The notes beneath the pieces are model-generated. The model worked only from the letters and a program-made list of their open reading frames with translations, had not been told where the DNA came from and searched no databases. From Betaproteobacteria bacterium (GTDB lineage: Bacteria; Pseudomonadota; Gammaproteobacteria; Burkholderiales; SG8-41): a stretch of DNA of 64,000 nt. The position numbers were made by a program, and so were the translations under genes. The stretch covers positions 262,509 to 326,508 of the forward strand of contig VGID01000001.1 in the NCBI GenBank assembly GCA_016868035.1, read 5' to 3'. Shown here piece by piece: positions 47,467 to 56,434 of this stretch. The stretch's first letter is position 1. Every line of letters begins with the position of its first letter.

Positions 47467-48069
47467 ATGGCGAACCCGATCGACTTCTACTTCGATTTCT
47501 CTTCACCTTACGGCTACTTCGCAAGCACGAAGATAGATGACCTCGCGGCGAAGCATGGCCGCAGCGTGGTATGGCGTCCGATCCTGCTCGGGGCTGTGTT
47601 CAAGGTGACTGGCGGGTAGCCGCTGCCGGCCATTCCGCTCAAGGGCGCCTACGCCAAGCGCGATCTCGAACGCACGGCGCGGTTCCTGGACGTGCCGTTC
47701 CGGCTCCCGACCCGGTTTCCCGTGGCCGCTACCGCGCCGAGCCGCGCGTTCTACTGGGTAGGCGACCTCGATCCGGCCCTGGCAAGAAAGCTGGCGCGAG
47801 CGATGTTCCATGCCTACTTCGCCGAGGACCGCGACATCTCGGACCCCGATGTTACCGCGACGGTCGCGGCCGGGCTCGGGGTGGACCGCAAGGAACTTGC
47901 ACCGGCGCTCAACGAAGCATCCGTCAAGGAGCGGCTGCGAACCGAAGTGGATGCGGCCATCGCGCGCGGAGTGTTCGGCTCGCCTTACATCGTGGTGGAC
48001 GGAGAGCCGTTCTGGGGCTCGGACCGGCTCGGTCAGGTCGAGCGCTGGATGCAAACCGGAGGGTGGTGA
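47467..48069 (+). pseudogene. DsbA-fold 2-hydroxychromene-2-carboxylate isomerase, interrupted by an in-frame TAG
   Basis: The frame reads MANPIDFYFDFSSPYGYFAS up to FKVTGG, then a TAG at 47617-47619. It continues without further damage as PLPAIPLKGAYAKRDLERTA to GVFGSPYIVVDGEPFWGSDR and QVERWMQTGGW. With a residue at the TAG the product would be 200 residues, normal for the HCCA isomerase/kappa-GST family. A single C-to-T change from CAG (Gln) would explain it. The intact relative at 17356 lacks such a stop. The rest of the frame is undecayed, so this is a recent mutation, stop read-through or a base-call error. Confidence 0.85.
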
Positions 48070-48073
48070 AACG

Positions 48074-48189
48074 GGAACCGTTCCAGGTTCAACGTTCAAG
48101 GTTCAAGGTTCAAGGTTCAAGATTGAGAACTCGCCTAGCCCAAACGTTAAACCTGGAACTTTGAACGTGGAACTTTGAACCTGGAACCA
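48074..48189. repeat. Inverted heptad element 20 (GGTTCAA / TTGAACC)
   Basis: The left arm, 48074-48123, has about seven GGTTCAA units. The right arm, 48145-48189 (ACGTTAAACCTGGAACTTTG and onward), is complementary. The core is about 20 bp. Confidence 0.95.
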
Positions 48190-48206
48190 GTGATTTGAGC
48201 AAGCGT

Positions 48207-48725
48207 ATGCCCGAAAAATTACAGGCACAGCAGGTCAACATCGTGACGCTTGCGGTTGACGCGATCGTCAATGCCGCCAACACCACGCTCCTCGGCGGGG
48301 GCGGCGTGGACGGCGCGATCCACCGCGCGGCGGGCCCGGAGCTGCTCGCGGAATGCCGCACGCTCGGGGGCTGCCCGACCGGCGAGGCGCGCATCACGAA
48401 AGGCTACAGGCTCCCGGCGAAATTCGTGATCCACACCGTGGGACCGGTGTGGCACGGCGGGCGCAAGGGCGAACCGGAGCAGCTTGCGTCCTGCTACCGG
48501 GAGAGCCTCAAGCTCGCGCTCGCGCATGAACTGAAGACCATCGCTTTTCCCGCAATCAGCTGCGGCGCCTACGGTTACCCCGTGGACCAGGCAGTGAAGA
48601 TCGCGGTGCACACGGTGGGCGGATTCGCCGCCGCCGATCCAGGGCTGGAGAAGGTCATCTTCTCGTGCTTCGACCAGAACATGCTCGAACAATACCGCGC
48701 CGAGCTTGCGGCGCTTCGCGGCTGA
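48207..48725 (+). CDS. Macro-domain protein, O-acetyl-ADP-ribose deacetylase type
   Basis: 172 residues from ATG 48207 (a TTG 12 bp upstream is possible). Single macro domain. [20 protein letters not shown] and [14 protein letters not shown] give the ADP-ribose loop 1 with catalytic asparagine and aspartate, [20 protein letters not shown] follows, and [16 protein letters not shown] is loop 2. This is the YmdB/MacroD-like group, which removes acetyl from O-acetyl-ADP-ribose or ADP-ribose from proteins. It shares its 3' end with the liuB upstream region. Confidence 0.93.
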   Translation: MPEKLQAQQVNIVTLAVDAIVNAANTTLLGGGGVDGAIHRAAGPELLAECRTLGGCPTGEARITKGYRLPAKFVIHTVGPVWHGGRKGEPEQLASCYRESLKLALAHELKTIAFPAISCGAYGYPVDQAVKIAVHTVGGFAAADPGLEKVIFSCFDQNMLEQYRAELAALRG

Positions 48726-48732
48726 GGCGCCC

Positions 48733-50340
48733 GTGGTCACTTTCAAATCGAAACTAGATATCGGCAGCGAGGCGTTCAAGGCCGCCGCGGCAAGCCAGCG
48801 CGGGCTCGTCGAGGAGCTAAACGCGCGCCTTGCCGAGGCCCGCAAAGGCGGCGACACGACGGCGCGCGAGCGGCATGCCGGGCGCGGCAAGCTCCTGCCG
48901 CGCGAGCGCATCGCGGCGCTGCTCGACGCCGGAACGCCGTTCCTCGAATTCTCCCCGCTTGCGGCCTGGGACGTGTACGAGGAGCCGGTGCCCGCAGCGG
49001 GCATCATCACCGGAATCGGACAAGTAAGCGGGCAGGATTGCGTGATCGTCGCTAACGACGCCACGGTCAAAGGCGGCACCTACTATCCGCTGACGGTCAA
49101 GAAACACCTGCGCGCGCAGGAGATCGCGCTCGAGAACCGGCTGCCGTGCATCTATCTCGTGGACTCCGGCGGCGCGCACCTTCCGAGCCAGGACGAGGTC
49201 TTCCCCGACCGCGAGCACTTCGGGCGCATCTTCTACAACCAGGCGAACATGTCGGCCGCAGGCATCGCGCAGATCGCGGTGGTCATGGGCTCGTGCACCG
49301 CGGGCGGCGCCTACGTACCGGCGATGTCCGACGAGGCGATCATCGTGAAGGACCAGGGCACGATCTTTCTCGCCGGCCCGCCGCTCGTGAAAGCCGCCAC
49401 CGGCGAGGACGTGAGCGCCGAAGAGCTCGGAGGTGCGGACGTGCACACCCGCACCTCGGGCGTGGCCGACCACTACGCGGAGGACGACCGCCACGCGCTG
49501 GAACTCGCGCGCCGCGCCGTGGCGAACCTCAACCGCGCGCCGCGCGCCACGCTCGCAGCCCGGGAGCCGCGCGCCCCGCTCTACGACCCGGAAGAGCTCT
49601 ACGGAGCGATTCCCGCGAGCGCGCGCACGCCCTTCGACGTGCGCGAGATCATCGCCAGGATCGTGGACGGGAGCGAGTTCGACGAGTTCAAGGCGCGCTA
49701 CGGCGCGACGCTCGTGACCGCCTTCGCGCACATCGAGGGCCATCCGGTCGGAATCATCGCGAACAACGGCATCCTGTTCTCGGAATCGGCGCTGAAAGGC
49801 ACGCATTTCATCGAGCTTGCCTGCCAGCGCCGCGTCCCGCTCGTATTCCTCCAGAACATCACCGGCTTCATGGTCGGCAAGAAGTACGAGGCGGGCGGCA
49901 TCGCGAAGGACGGCGCCAAGATGGTGGCCGCGGTCGCCTGCGCGCGCGTGCCGAAGTTCACCGTCGTCATCGGCGGGAGCTTCGGCGCCGGCAACTACGG
50001 CATGTGCGGCCGCGCCTACGGGCCGCGTTTCCTGTGGACGTGGCCCAACGCCCGGATCTCGGTGATGGGCGGCGAGCAGGCCGCCAACGTGCTCGCGCAG
50101 GTCAAGCGCGAGGCGCTGGAGAAGCGCGGCAAGCAATGGAGCGGCCAGGAGGAGAAGGCGTTCAAGACGCCGATCATCGAGCAGTACGCGCGCCAGTCGA
50201 GCGCCTGGTACGCGAGCGCACGCCTCTGGGACGACGGCGTCATCGACCCCAGGGACACGCGCAGAATGCTGGCGCTCGGAATTGCCGCGAGCCTGAACGC
50301 CCCGATCGAGGAAACGCGCTTCGGCGTGTTCAGGATGTAA
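48733..50340 (+). CDS. liuB: Methylcrotonyl-CoA carboxylase carboxyltransferase (beta) subunit
   Basis: 535 residues from GTG 48733, the standard length. It transfers carboxyl from biotin to 3-methylcrotonyl-CoA. N-terminal and C-terminal carboxyltransferase domains are complete. Visible segments are [40 protein letters not shown] (beta-MCC signature), [20 protein letters not shown], and in the second half [20 protein letters not shown] and [20 protein letters not shown]. The biotin-carrying alpha subunit (liuD) that it needs is not in this window. Confidence 0.96.
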   Translation: MVTFKSKLDIGSEAFKAAAASQRGLVEELNARLAEARKGGDTTARERHAGRGKLLPRERIAALLDAGTPFLEFSPLAAWDVYEEPVPAAGIITGIGQVSGQDCVIVANDATVKGGTYYPLTVKKHLRAQEIALENRLPCIYLVDSGGAHLPSQDEVFPDREHFGRIFYNQANMSAAGIAQIAVVMGSCTAGGAYVPAMSDEAIIVKDQGTIFLAGPPLVKAATGEDVSAEELGGADVHTRTSGVADHYAEDDRHALELARRAVANLNRAPRATLAAREPRAPLYDPEELYGAIPASARTPFDVREIIARIVDGSEFDEFKARYGATLVTAFAHIEGHPVGIIANNGILFSESALKGTHFIELACQRRVPLVFLQNITGFMVGKKYEAGGIAKDGAKMVAAVACARVPKFTVVIGGSFGAGNYGMCGRAYGPRFLWTWPNARISVMGGEQAANVLAQVKREALEKRGKQWSGQEEKAFKTPIIEQYARQSSAWYASARLWDDGVIDPRDTRRMLALGIAASLNAPIEETRFGVFRM

Positions 50341-50341
50341 A

Positions 50342-50530
50342 GCGTGACCGGTGCTGCGTGACTGATACGGCGTGACTGATGAAACGTGCTTTGTCGCTGC
50401 CGATCCTCTTCTCCAGTCCAGAGGCGCGGAACAACGAGTCAATGCGCGAACGCGCGCCGGCCGTCACGCCCCACCAGTCACGCCTCAACAGTCACGCTTT
50501 TTCGGTCACGATCAACCGGTCACGCGTCAT
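50342..50530. repeat. Inverted heptad element 21 (GCGTGAC / GTCACGC)
   Basis: The left arm, 50342-50388 (GCGTGACCGGTGCTGCGTGA and onward), and the right arm, 50462-50530 (CGTCACGCCCCACCAGTCAC and further copies), are complementary. The core is about 75 bp. It lies between liuB and liuC. Confidence 0.85.
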
Positions 50531-50545
50531 CCGGGCATGCGCGGC

Positions 50546-50551
50546 TATAAT
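50546..50551 (+). promoter_or_regulatory. -10 box upstream of liuC
   Basis: TATAAT in GCGGCTATAATGACC, 22 bp before the first possible liuC ATG at 50573. It suggests that liuC-liuE can be transcribed apart from liuB. Confidence 0.5.
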
Positions 50552-50572
50552 GACCCCTCCGCAAGCCGCGCA

Positions 50573-51391
50573 ATGCAGATGAGCGAGAAGGTTATTTCCC
50601 GGATCGATGCCGCGGGCACCGCCACGGTGGTGCTCAACCGCCCGGACGTGCATAACGCGTTCGATCCGGAGATGGTGGCGTCGCTGACCGCGGTGCTGAC
50701 GAAGCTCGCGTCGGACCGCGCCGTGCGCTCGGTGGTGGTCTGCGGCGCAGGCAAGAATTTCTGTGCCGGCGCCGACATCGGGCACATGAGGGAAAGCGCG
50801 CGTTTCTCGCGCGAGCAGAACGTCGGCTCCGCGCGCGCCACCGCGCGCATGCTGCACACGCTCTGCACGCTCGACAAGCCCACCATCGCCTGCGTGCGGG
50901 GCGCGGTGCGCGGCGGCGGCGTCGGGCTGGTCGCGGCGTGCGACATCGCCATCGCCGAGCGCGGCGCGACGTTCAGGCTCTCGGAAGTGAAGCTCGGGAT
51001 CATTCCGGCCATGATCAGCCCGTATGTCCTCTCGGCGATTGGCAGCCGCATGGCGCGCCGATACATGCTCTCGGGCGAGGAGTTCGACGCGACCGAGGCC
51101 CTGCGCATCGGCCTGCTGCACCAGGTCTGCGAGGAGCCGGCGCTCGACGCGCGCGTCGGCGAGCTGCTGGCGGAGCTGCGCTCGAGCGGACCGAACGCGC
51201 TCGTCGCCATCAAGCGGATGATCCCCGAGATCGCGCGCGCGGGAATCGCGGAGGGCACGATCGAGATGACCGCGCAGCGCATCGCGGATCTGCGCGCGAC
51301 GCCCGAGGCGCAGGAAGGGCTGGCGGCCTTTCTCGAGAAGCGCAGGCCGCAATGGGCGGCGTCCCGAACGCCGGGCGCGAAAAGCAAATGA
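50573..51391 (+). CDS. liuC: Methylglutaconyl-CoA hydratase
   Basis: 272 residues (ATG 50573; ATG 50579 equally possible). Crotonase-fold enzyme, which in this cluster should hydrate 3-methylglutaconyl-CoA to HMG-CoA. VVVCGAGKNFCAGADIGHMR is the oxyanion-hole region, VRGAVRGGGVGLVAACDIAI and ATFRLSEVKLGIIPAMISPY follow. The position between liuB and liuE supports the assignment over a generic enoyl-CoA hydratase. Confidence 0.9.
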   Translation: MQMSEKVISRIDAAGTATVVLNRPDVHNAFDPEMVASLTAVLTKLASDRAVRSVVVCGAGKNFCAGADIGHMRESARFSREQNVGSARATARMLHTLCTLDKPTIACVRGAVRGGGVGLVAACDIAIAERGATFRLSEVKLGIIPAMISPYVLSAIGSRMARRYMLSGEEFDATEALRIGLLHQVCEEPALDARVGELLAELRSSGPNALVAIKRMIPEIARAGIAEGTIEMTAQRIADLRATPEAQEGLAAFLEKRRPQWAASRTPGAKSK

Positions 51392-51475
51392 ACCGCCATG
51401 ACGCCAAGAAGTGCGTGGACGGCCCGGATCCTGTTGAACTTCTCGCCTGGCGCCTTGGCGCCTTGGCGGTTAAAT
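51391..51475. repeat. Inverted octad element 22 (CCAAGGCG family)
   Basis: The left arm, 51391-51410 (AACCGCCATGACGCCAAGAA), pairs with the right arm, 51445-51475 (GCCTGGCGCCTTGGCGCCTT, then GGCGGTTAAAT). It overlaps the last base of the liuC stop and lies before liuE. Confidence 0.9.
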
Positions 51476-51492
51476 AGTTTTTCGCCTGCCCT

Positions 51493-52401
51493 ATGATGCT
51501 GCCGAAAAAAGTCAAGCTGGTGGAAGTCGGCCCGCGCGACGGGCTGCAGAACGAGCCGACGCCCGTGCCAACCGCGGTCAAGGTCGAACTCATCCACCGG
51601 CTGCAGGACGCGGGGCTCCGGGTGATCGAGGCGACGGCTTTCGTCTCGCCCAAGTGGGTGCCGCAGATGGCCGACAACGCGCAAGTGATGGCGGCGATCC
51701 GCCGCAAGCCCGGCGTCGCCTATCCGGTGCTCGTGCCGAACCGGAAGGGGCTCGAGGGCGCGCTCGCGGCGGGCGCCGAAGAGGTGGTGGTGTTCGGCGC
51801 GGCGACCGAGTCTTTCTCGCAGAAGAACACCAACTGCTCGATCGCGGAGGGTCTGGCGCGCTTCGCGGAGGTGGCCCGGGGAGCCCTCGCACGCGGCTTA
51901 AGGGTGCGCGGCGACATCTCGGCATGCCTGGGCTGTCCCTACGAAGGCGACGTGAGCCCCGAGGCGGCGGTACGCGTGGCGCGCGCGCTCGACGAGATGG
52001 GTTGCTACGAGATCACGGTCGCCGACACCATCGGCGTCGGCACGCCGGGGAAGACGCGCGAGGTGTTCGAAGCGGTGAGCAAGCACATACCGCCCGAACG
52101 GCTTGCCGGTCATTTCCACGACACCTACGGCCAGGCGCTCGCCAATACCTACGCTGCACTCGAGTGCGGCATAGCCACGTTCGACTCTTCGGTCGCGGGC
52201 CTCGGCGGCTGTCCCTACGCAAAGGGCGCGACGGGCAACGTCGCGACCGAGGACGTGCTCTACATGCTGAACGGCCTCGGCATCGAGACCGGCATTGACA
52301 TCGAGAAGCTGATCGCTGCGGGCGATTACATCTGCGGCGTGCTCGGTCGCGCCACCCATTCCAAGGCGGCGCGCGCCCTCGCGGCGAAAAAAGCGGCATG
52401 A
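51493..52401 (+). CDS. liuE: Hydroxymethylglutaryl-CoA lyase
   Basis: 302 residues. Cleaves HMG-CoA to acetyl-CoA and acetoacetate, the last step of leucine degradation. The catalytic arginine is R15 in VGPRDGLQNE. Metal-ligand histidines lie in GHFHDTYGQALANTYA. The family signature with the catalytic cysteine is SSVAGLGGCPYAKGATGNVA. It overlaps the following small gene by 4 bp (ATGA). Confidence 0.96.
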   Translation: MMLPKKVKLVEVGPRDGLQNEPTPVPTAVKVELIHRLQDAGLRVIEATAFVSPKWVPQMADNAQVMAAIRRKPGVAYPVLVPNRKGLEGALAAGAEEVVVFGAATESFSQKNTNCSIAEGLARFAEVARGALARGLRVRGDISACLGCPYEGDVSPEAAVRVARALDEMGCYEITVADTIGVGTPGKTREVFEAVSKHIPPERLAGHFHDTYGQALANTYAALECGIATFDSSVAGLGGCPYAKGATGNVATEDVLYMLNGLGIETGIDIEKLIAAGDYICGVLGRATHSKAARALAAKKAA

Positions 52402-52595
52402 CGGACCCGGCTGGAGACGTCGCTTCGCCCTGCGTGAACCTCTGCGTCATCGACGCGGGCACGGGCCTGTGCAGCGGGTGCTGGCGCACGCTCGAGGAGA
52501 TCACCCGCTGGGTGGAGTACAGCCGGGCGCAGAAAATCGAGATCCTCGAGCGCGTCCATCAACGCCGCCCGGCCCAGCCGGCGCACGACTCGTAG
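52398..52595 (+). CDS. DUF1289 small cysteine-rich protein
   Basis: 65 residues. Matches the DUF1289 pattern: SPCVNLCVIDAGTGLCSGCW, then RTLEEITRWVEYSRAQKIEI. Four cysteines in a CX3C...CX2C arrangement probably bind zinc or an Fe-S centre. The start ATG overlaps the liuE stop, so it is translated with it. The function is unknown. Confidence 0.88.
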   Translation: MTDPAGDVASPCVNLCVIDAGTGLCSGCWRTLEEITRWVEYSRAQKIEILERVHQRRPAQPAHDS

Positions 52596-52611
52596 ACATC
52601 CGGAGCGCACC

Positions 52612-53169
52612 ATGCCGTTGCCGAACCCCGCCGCCCGCAAGCCCGTGCACACTCGCGAGATCACCTGCAAAGGCTACGAGCGCGCCGACGGGCTGTGGGA
52701 CATCGAAGCGCATCTCGTGGACACCAAGTCCCACGTCCATACGCGTCGCCACGGCGGGCGGGAGCGCCAGCCCGGCGAAGCCATACACGACATGTGGATC
52801 CGCCTCACGATCGACCTCGAGATGAAGATCCACGATGTCGAGACCGTGACGGACGAGGGACCGTATTCGATTTGCGGCGACATCGCGCCCAATTTCCGTT
52901 CGCTCGTCGGGCTCGTGATCGGCCCCGGCTGGCGCAAGGAGGTCGCGGCGCGGGTGGGCGGGACCAAGGGTTGCACGCATCTCGCGGAACTGCTCGGCCC
53001 GCTCGGCACCACGGCGTTCCAGGCCACGGGGCGCGCGCGCGAAGCCCGCAACGCGGCCCTGCCGATGAGGAAAAAGCCCTACCAGCTCAATTCCTGCCAC
53101 GTCTACAGGGACGACAGCCCTGCCGTGCTGGAACGCTGGCCGCAGTTTTATACGGGGGCCCGGAAATAA
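52612..53169 (+). CDS. DUF2889 family protein
   Basis: 185 residues. Matches DUF2889: VHTREITCKGYERADGLWDI, then EAHLVDTKSH, IHDMWIRLTIDLEMKIHDVE, and GCTHLAELLGPLGTTAFQAT with a conserved C/H pair. The C-terminus PYQLNSCHVYRDDSPAVLER is also conserved. No activity is known to me. It lies 16 bp behind the DUF1289 gene and so at the tail of the liu cluster; a role in acyl-CoA metabolism is guesswork. Confidence 0.85.
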   Translation: MPLPNPAARKPVHTREITCKGYERADGLWDIEAHLVDTKSHVHTRRHGGRERQPGEAIHDMWIRLTIDLEMKIHDVETVTDEGPYSICGDIAPNFRSLVGLVIGPGWRKEVAARVGGTKGCTHLAELLGPLGTTAFQATGRAREARNAALPMRKKPYQLNSCHVYRDDSPAVLERWPQFYTGARK

Positions 53170-53399
53170 CGTCCGCGGAGGACTTTTGAGCGGCCTCAGC
53201 ACGGCCGGAATAGGCTATGCTATGCACGATTTTTGGCGCGAACCCTCCACGCGGCGCACCGACACACCGCGCAAAGCCGGTGCGCGGAACAAGAGGGGCC
53301 TTGCCCGCCTGCTCCCCGTTCAAAGCATCGGCCTGTGGCGGCCGGAGGCACATTTGCGGATTTGACGAAATAACGGATAATCTCGATTAAGCCAACATC

Positions 53400-53990
53400 A
53401 TGAAAACGCTAATAAACGGCCGCATCGCCTTCCTGCGCGGATTCCTGAAGCACCCCCGTCAGGTCGGCTCGGTGATACCCAGCTCCCGTTTTCTAGAGCG
53501 ACGCCTGGTCGAACTGGGAGGCGTGAGCACGGCAAAGACGATCGTGGAGCTGGGACCGGGCACCGGCGGCACCACGCGCGCGATCCTGCGCGCGATGCCG
53601 AAGGATGCCAGGCTGCTCAGCATCGAGATCAACCCCGAGTTCTATGGCTTTCTGCGGCGCATCGACGACCCGCGGCTCATCGGGCATCTCGGGAGCGCCG
53701 CGGACCTGCGCGAGCTGCTGCCCTCGTACGGCCTTCCGGCGCCCAACACGGTCATATCGGGCATCCCCTTCTCCACCATGAGCCGTCATACGGCATGCGC
53801 GATACTGGACGCGATCTCCGCGGTGCTGGCTCCGGGAGGACGGTTCATCGCATACCAGGTGCGCGGCCAGGTCGACCGGCTGTGCCAGCCGTATCTCGGA
53901 CGGGCGCGCATCGAGGTGGAGTTCCTGAACATACCCCCGCTGCGCGTGTTTCAGTGGAGGAAGCGGGCCGCGCAGCTCGAAATCGGCTAG
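53400..53990 (+). CDS. Class I SAM methyltransferase, PmtA-like phospholipid N-methyltransferase family
   Basis: 196 residues. N-terminal amphipathic helix INGRIAFLRGFLKHPRQVGS followed by VIPSSRFLERRL, typical of the PmtA/rRNA-dimethylase-like group. SAM motif I is VELGPGTGG (49-57), and SGIPFSTMSRHTA is the motif IV region. The family methylates phosphatidylethanolamine in Rhodobacter-type PmtA, but Betaproteobacterial members are largely untested. It stands alone with no lipid gene beside it. Confidence 0.82.
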   Translation: MKTLINGRIAFLRGFLKHPRQVGSVIPSSRFLERRLVELGGVSTAKTIVELGPGTGGTTRAILRAMPKDARLLSIEINPEFYGFLRRIDDPRLIGHLGSAADLRELLPSYGLPAPNTVISGIPFSTMSRHTACAILDAISAVLAPGGRFIAYQVRGQVDRLCQPYLGRARIEVEFLNIPPLRVFQWRKRAAQLEIG

Positions 53991-54075
53991 CCGGCGAGAC
54001 GCCGGGTATTTCCGCGATCTAGAAACATTCCTTCTCTGCGCGCGGGCGCGCGGGTCGGCGCGAGATGCGTGCCGG

Positions 54076-54495
54076 TCACTGGATCGTCCATTCGTGGCCG
54101 CACCTGCGGCAACGCACTCCGATCAGCTTGCCCTCGCCTTCCTCGCGCCTGCCCTCCTCCGCCCGCTCCCGCGCGAGCACCCGGACCCCGCTTACTTCGA
54201 GCGCACCGTAAGTCCCGCAGTCCGTGCAGGTCGATTGCTCGGCGGTGTATTCGGCGAGATCGAGCATCACCTTGTAGCGGCCGAGCGCCCACGCGCCAAG
54301 CGCGCTTCCCGCAATCATCACGGTAAGGCGCATGAAGGGTTCCCAGCCTTCCGCGCGGAAGCTGAACCCCTCGATGCACGCGAGAACCACCACGAAGCAC
54401 AAAAAGCACGTCACGAGATAGCAGTGGCTTTCCACGAGCTGGCGCTCGTACCACCGCCTGAAACCGAATTTCCGGATGCCATCCGCGGGTTCCAT
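54076..54495 (-). CDS. Membrane protein with C-terminal zinc ribbon
   Basis: 139 residues from ATG 54495. Two hydrophobic helices (about 26-46 and 58-76). A cytoplasmic part follows with CTDCG (about 91-95) and, after a charged E/R-rich stretch, CRRCGHEW (about 129-136), which together make a CX2C...CX2C zinc ribbon. No family is recognised. It is convergent with the methyltransferase gene. The MITE-like element lies 115 bp upstream of its start. Confidence 0.7.
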   Translation of the reverse strand: MEPADGIRKFGFRRWYERQLVESHCYLVTCFLCFVVVLACIEGFSFRAEGWEPFMRLTVMIAGSALGAWALGRYKVMLDLAEYTAEQSTCTDCGTYGALEVSGVRVLARERAEEGRREEGEGKLIGVRCRRCGHEWTIQ

Positions 54496-54504
54496 GAATC
54501 GCAC

Positions 54505-55095
54505 TCGCGCAAGTGCATTCTACGCCGGATTACGCAGGGCACCAGCGGCGCGAGCTACGCGCTCGTTGGCGGCGCGGGCATGCCGCCCGGGCGGAACCGC
54601 ACGATGAATGCTAGAACCTATTTCATATATAGGCACGTGTGCGACGGAGGCGATGTGGGCGCAGTTCGAGGAGGAGGGCCCGAAGGAATATGTCGATATT
54701 TCGAGGGTCCCCGACGAAGAAATGCGCCCAGATCGCCCCGTCCCTGCGGGTTGCGGCCAGGACGGCCGGCTGCGTCGTTGCCCTCCTAGACCATATCGAC
54801 ATATGGCCTTCGTCGGGCGCCTTGCATCCGGTCCGTCCTGGCCGCAACGCATCACGCGCCTATATATGATATAGGTTCTAGTATCATCGGGAAACCGCAC
54901 CGGTTCCGGTTTTCGAACACGCGCCGATGCACGGCTGCAGTGCAGCGGCGACAGCGCAGCCGGAACTGCACCGTCGAGCGAACCGTGGCCCCCGGGGCAT
55001 CGAAGCCGGTTATTCTGCGAGCGCACCGGGGTTAGACGGAGAGGGAGGTAACATGCCCCCGGTTGGTGCCATGTATCGATGAAGCAGAGCCGCCC
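54505..55095. other. Intergenic region holding the MITE-like element
   Basis: No protein gene is supported between the zinc-ribbon gene and the LysR gene. The 106 bp before the element and the 214 bp after it are ordinary GC-rich sequence. An open frame inside the element follows from its inverted structure and is not taken as a gene. Confidence 0.5.
54611..54881. mobile_element. MITE-like element with 23-bp terminal inverted repeats
   Basis: The left end (54611-54633, CTAGAACCTATTTCATATAT, then AGG) and the right end (54859-54881) are inverted copies matching at 22 of 23 positions. Both ends carry CTAG, which fits a TA or CTAG target duplication as in IS630- or IS5-type insertion. The element is 271 bp and has no transposase. 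Internal inverted pairs are 54682-54699 with 54793-54811, 54712-54719 with 54808-54815, and 54750-54763 with 54835-54848. They are interleaved and cannot all pair at once. Confidence 0.85.
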
Positions 55096-55995
55096 ATGCC
55101 GCGACGATTACCGCCCCTCAATGCTCTACGGGCGTTCGAGGCCGCCGCGCGCCACCTGAGCTTCACGCGCGCGGCGCACGAGCTGCACGTCTCGCAGGGG
55201 GCCGTCAGCCGGCAGGTGAAGGCGCTGGAGGATTACCTCCAGGTCCCGCTGTTCAAGCGCGCCAACCGGTCCATCGTGATCACCGAGGAAGGGCAGGCTT
55301 TCATGAGCGCTCTCGGCAAGGCGTTCGACATGATCGACCACGCGACGTCGCGCCTGCGCGCCCGCTCGGAGCAGGGCCTGCTCACGGTCAGGGTGCTGCC
55401 GACCCTCGCGATGCGATGGCTGATTCCCCGTCTGCACAAGTTTTACGAGGTCCACCCGCAGATCGAGGTACGGATCACGACATCCTCGCGGCCCGGCGAC
55501 TTTGCCTCGGCGGATGTCGATGTCGTGATCGGCCGCAAGCCGGACTGCGGGCCCGGTCTGCGGTGCGACGTCGTGATGAGAGAGGATCTGATCGTCGTCT
55601 GCAGCCCGTCTTTGCTGAGCGGGAAGCGTCCGCTGCGCCAACCCGCGGACCTCGCCAACAAGAACCTGTTGCATGCCTTGACGCGACCCGAAGCCTGGCG
55701 GGTGTGGCTGGAAGGCGCCAGCGTGGGGGAAATCGATCCCGACGCCGGCTTGCGATTCGAGCACTATTATTTTGCCATTCAAGCGGCCATCGGCGGACTG
55801 GGGGTCCTGGCCGTGCCGCGTCCATTGGTAAGCGAGGACCTCGCTACCGGGCAGCTGGTTGCGCCGTTCGATATCTCGGTGCCGAGCGATGACAATTATT
55901 ACCTGATCTACCCGGAGAACCGTTCCGATTTGCCGAAACTGCAAGCGTTCCGCAAATGGATCCTCACGATCGCGGGAACTTCCCACGGAACTTGA
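55096..55995 (+). CDS. GcvA-type LysR transcriptional regulator
   Basis: 299 residues from ATG 55096. N-terminal winged HTH RLPPLNALRAFEAAARHLSF, then TRAAHELHVSQGAVSRQVKA, the style of the GcvA/AmpR branch. The effector domain spans about 90-295. It lies 440 bp before a solute-receptor gene in the same direction, so it may regulate the carboxylate module that follows. GcvA itself controls glycine cleavage genes, which are not here, so the name indicates the subfamily only. Confidence 0.88.
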   Translation: MPRRLPPLNALRAFEAAARHLSFTRAAHELHVSQGAVSRQVKALEDYLQVPLFKRANRSIVITEEGQAFMSALGKAFDMIDHATSRLRARSEQGLLTVRVLPTLAMRWLIPRLHKFYEVHPQIEVRITTSSRPGDFASADVDVVIGRKPDCGPGLRCDVVMREDLIVVCSPSLLSGKRPLRQPADLANKNLLHALTRPEAWRVWLEGASVGEIDPDAGLRFEHYYFAIQAAIGGLGVLAVPRPLVSEDLATGQLVAPFDISVPSDDNYYLIYPENRSDLPKLQAFRKWILTIAGTSHGT

Positions 55996-56434
55996 TCCGC
56001 TGGTGAGTACGTAACGCAGCCACACGCCCTGCCTACGCGCGCTTTCCGGGCCAACGCGGCGCTCCACGATATTCGGCTCATCTCCGCCGCACACCCCGAA
56101 ACCCAGGGAATATCCGGCTCGTCGCGAAGCGTCTCGCGCCCCTGACCCCGCCCCGGCCAGGGCACTGCCGTCACCACCACCCCGGCACAGGCACGGTGCG
56201 CTGCAGCCCTAGCTTGCCCGAAACTTTCTCATGGATTTGATGAGTATTTGTGATTTGTTCCCGCCAGCGGAGCGTGGGGACAATATTGTTTTTGAAGGGG
56301 ATGGGCCGCAGATCGGGCGCGAGATGCGTTCCGTGCTTACGCCCCGGGGCGGGCTCCGGGGACGATCATCGGGGGCGTCGCGAGGGGCCGCTCGCTCCGA
56401 TCAAAAAAACGGCGGGCTTGAGAGAGGGGGAAAC
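55996..56434. other. Intergenic region, nothing supported
   Basis: A 439-bp gap between the LysR gene and the solute receptor. No conserved frame, repeat arm, clear -10 box or terminator could be supported. AGAGAGGGGG just before the ATG at 56435 is the receptor gene ribosome site. Confidence 0.4.

Noticed and set aside
54608-54874. Open frame inside the MITE-like element
   Set aside because: It spans both terminal repeats, and similar frames exist on both strands because of the inverted structure. No ribosome site is present.
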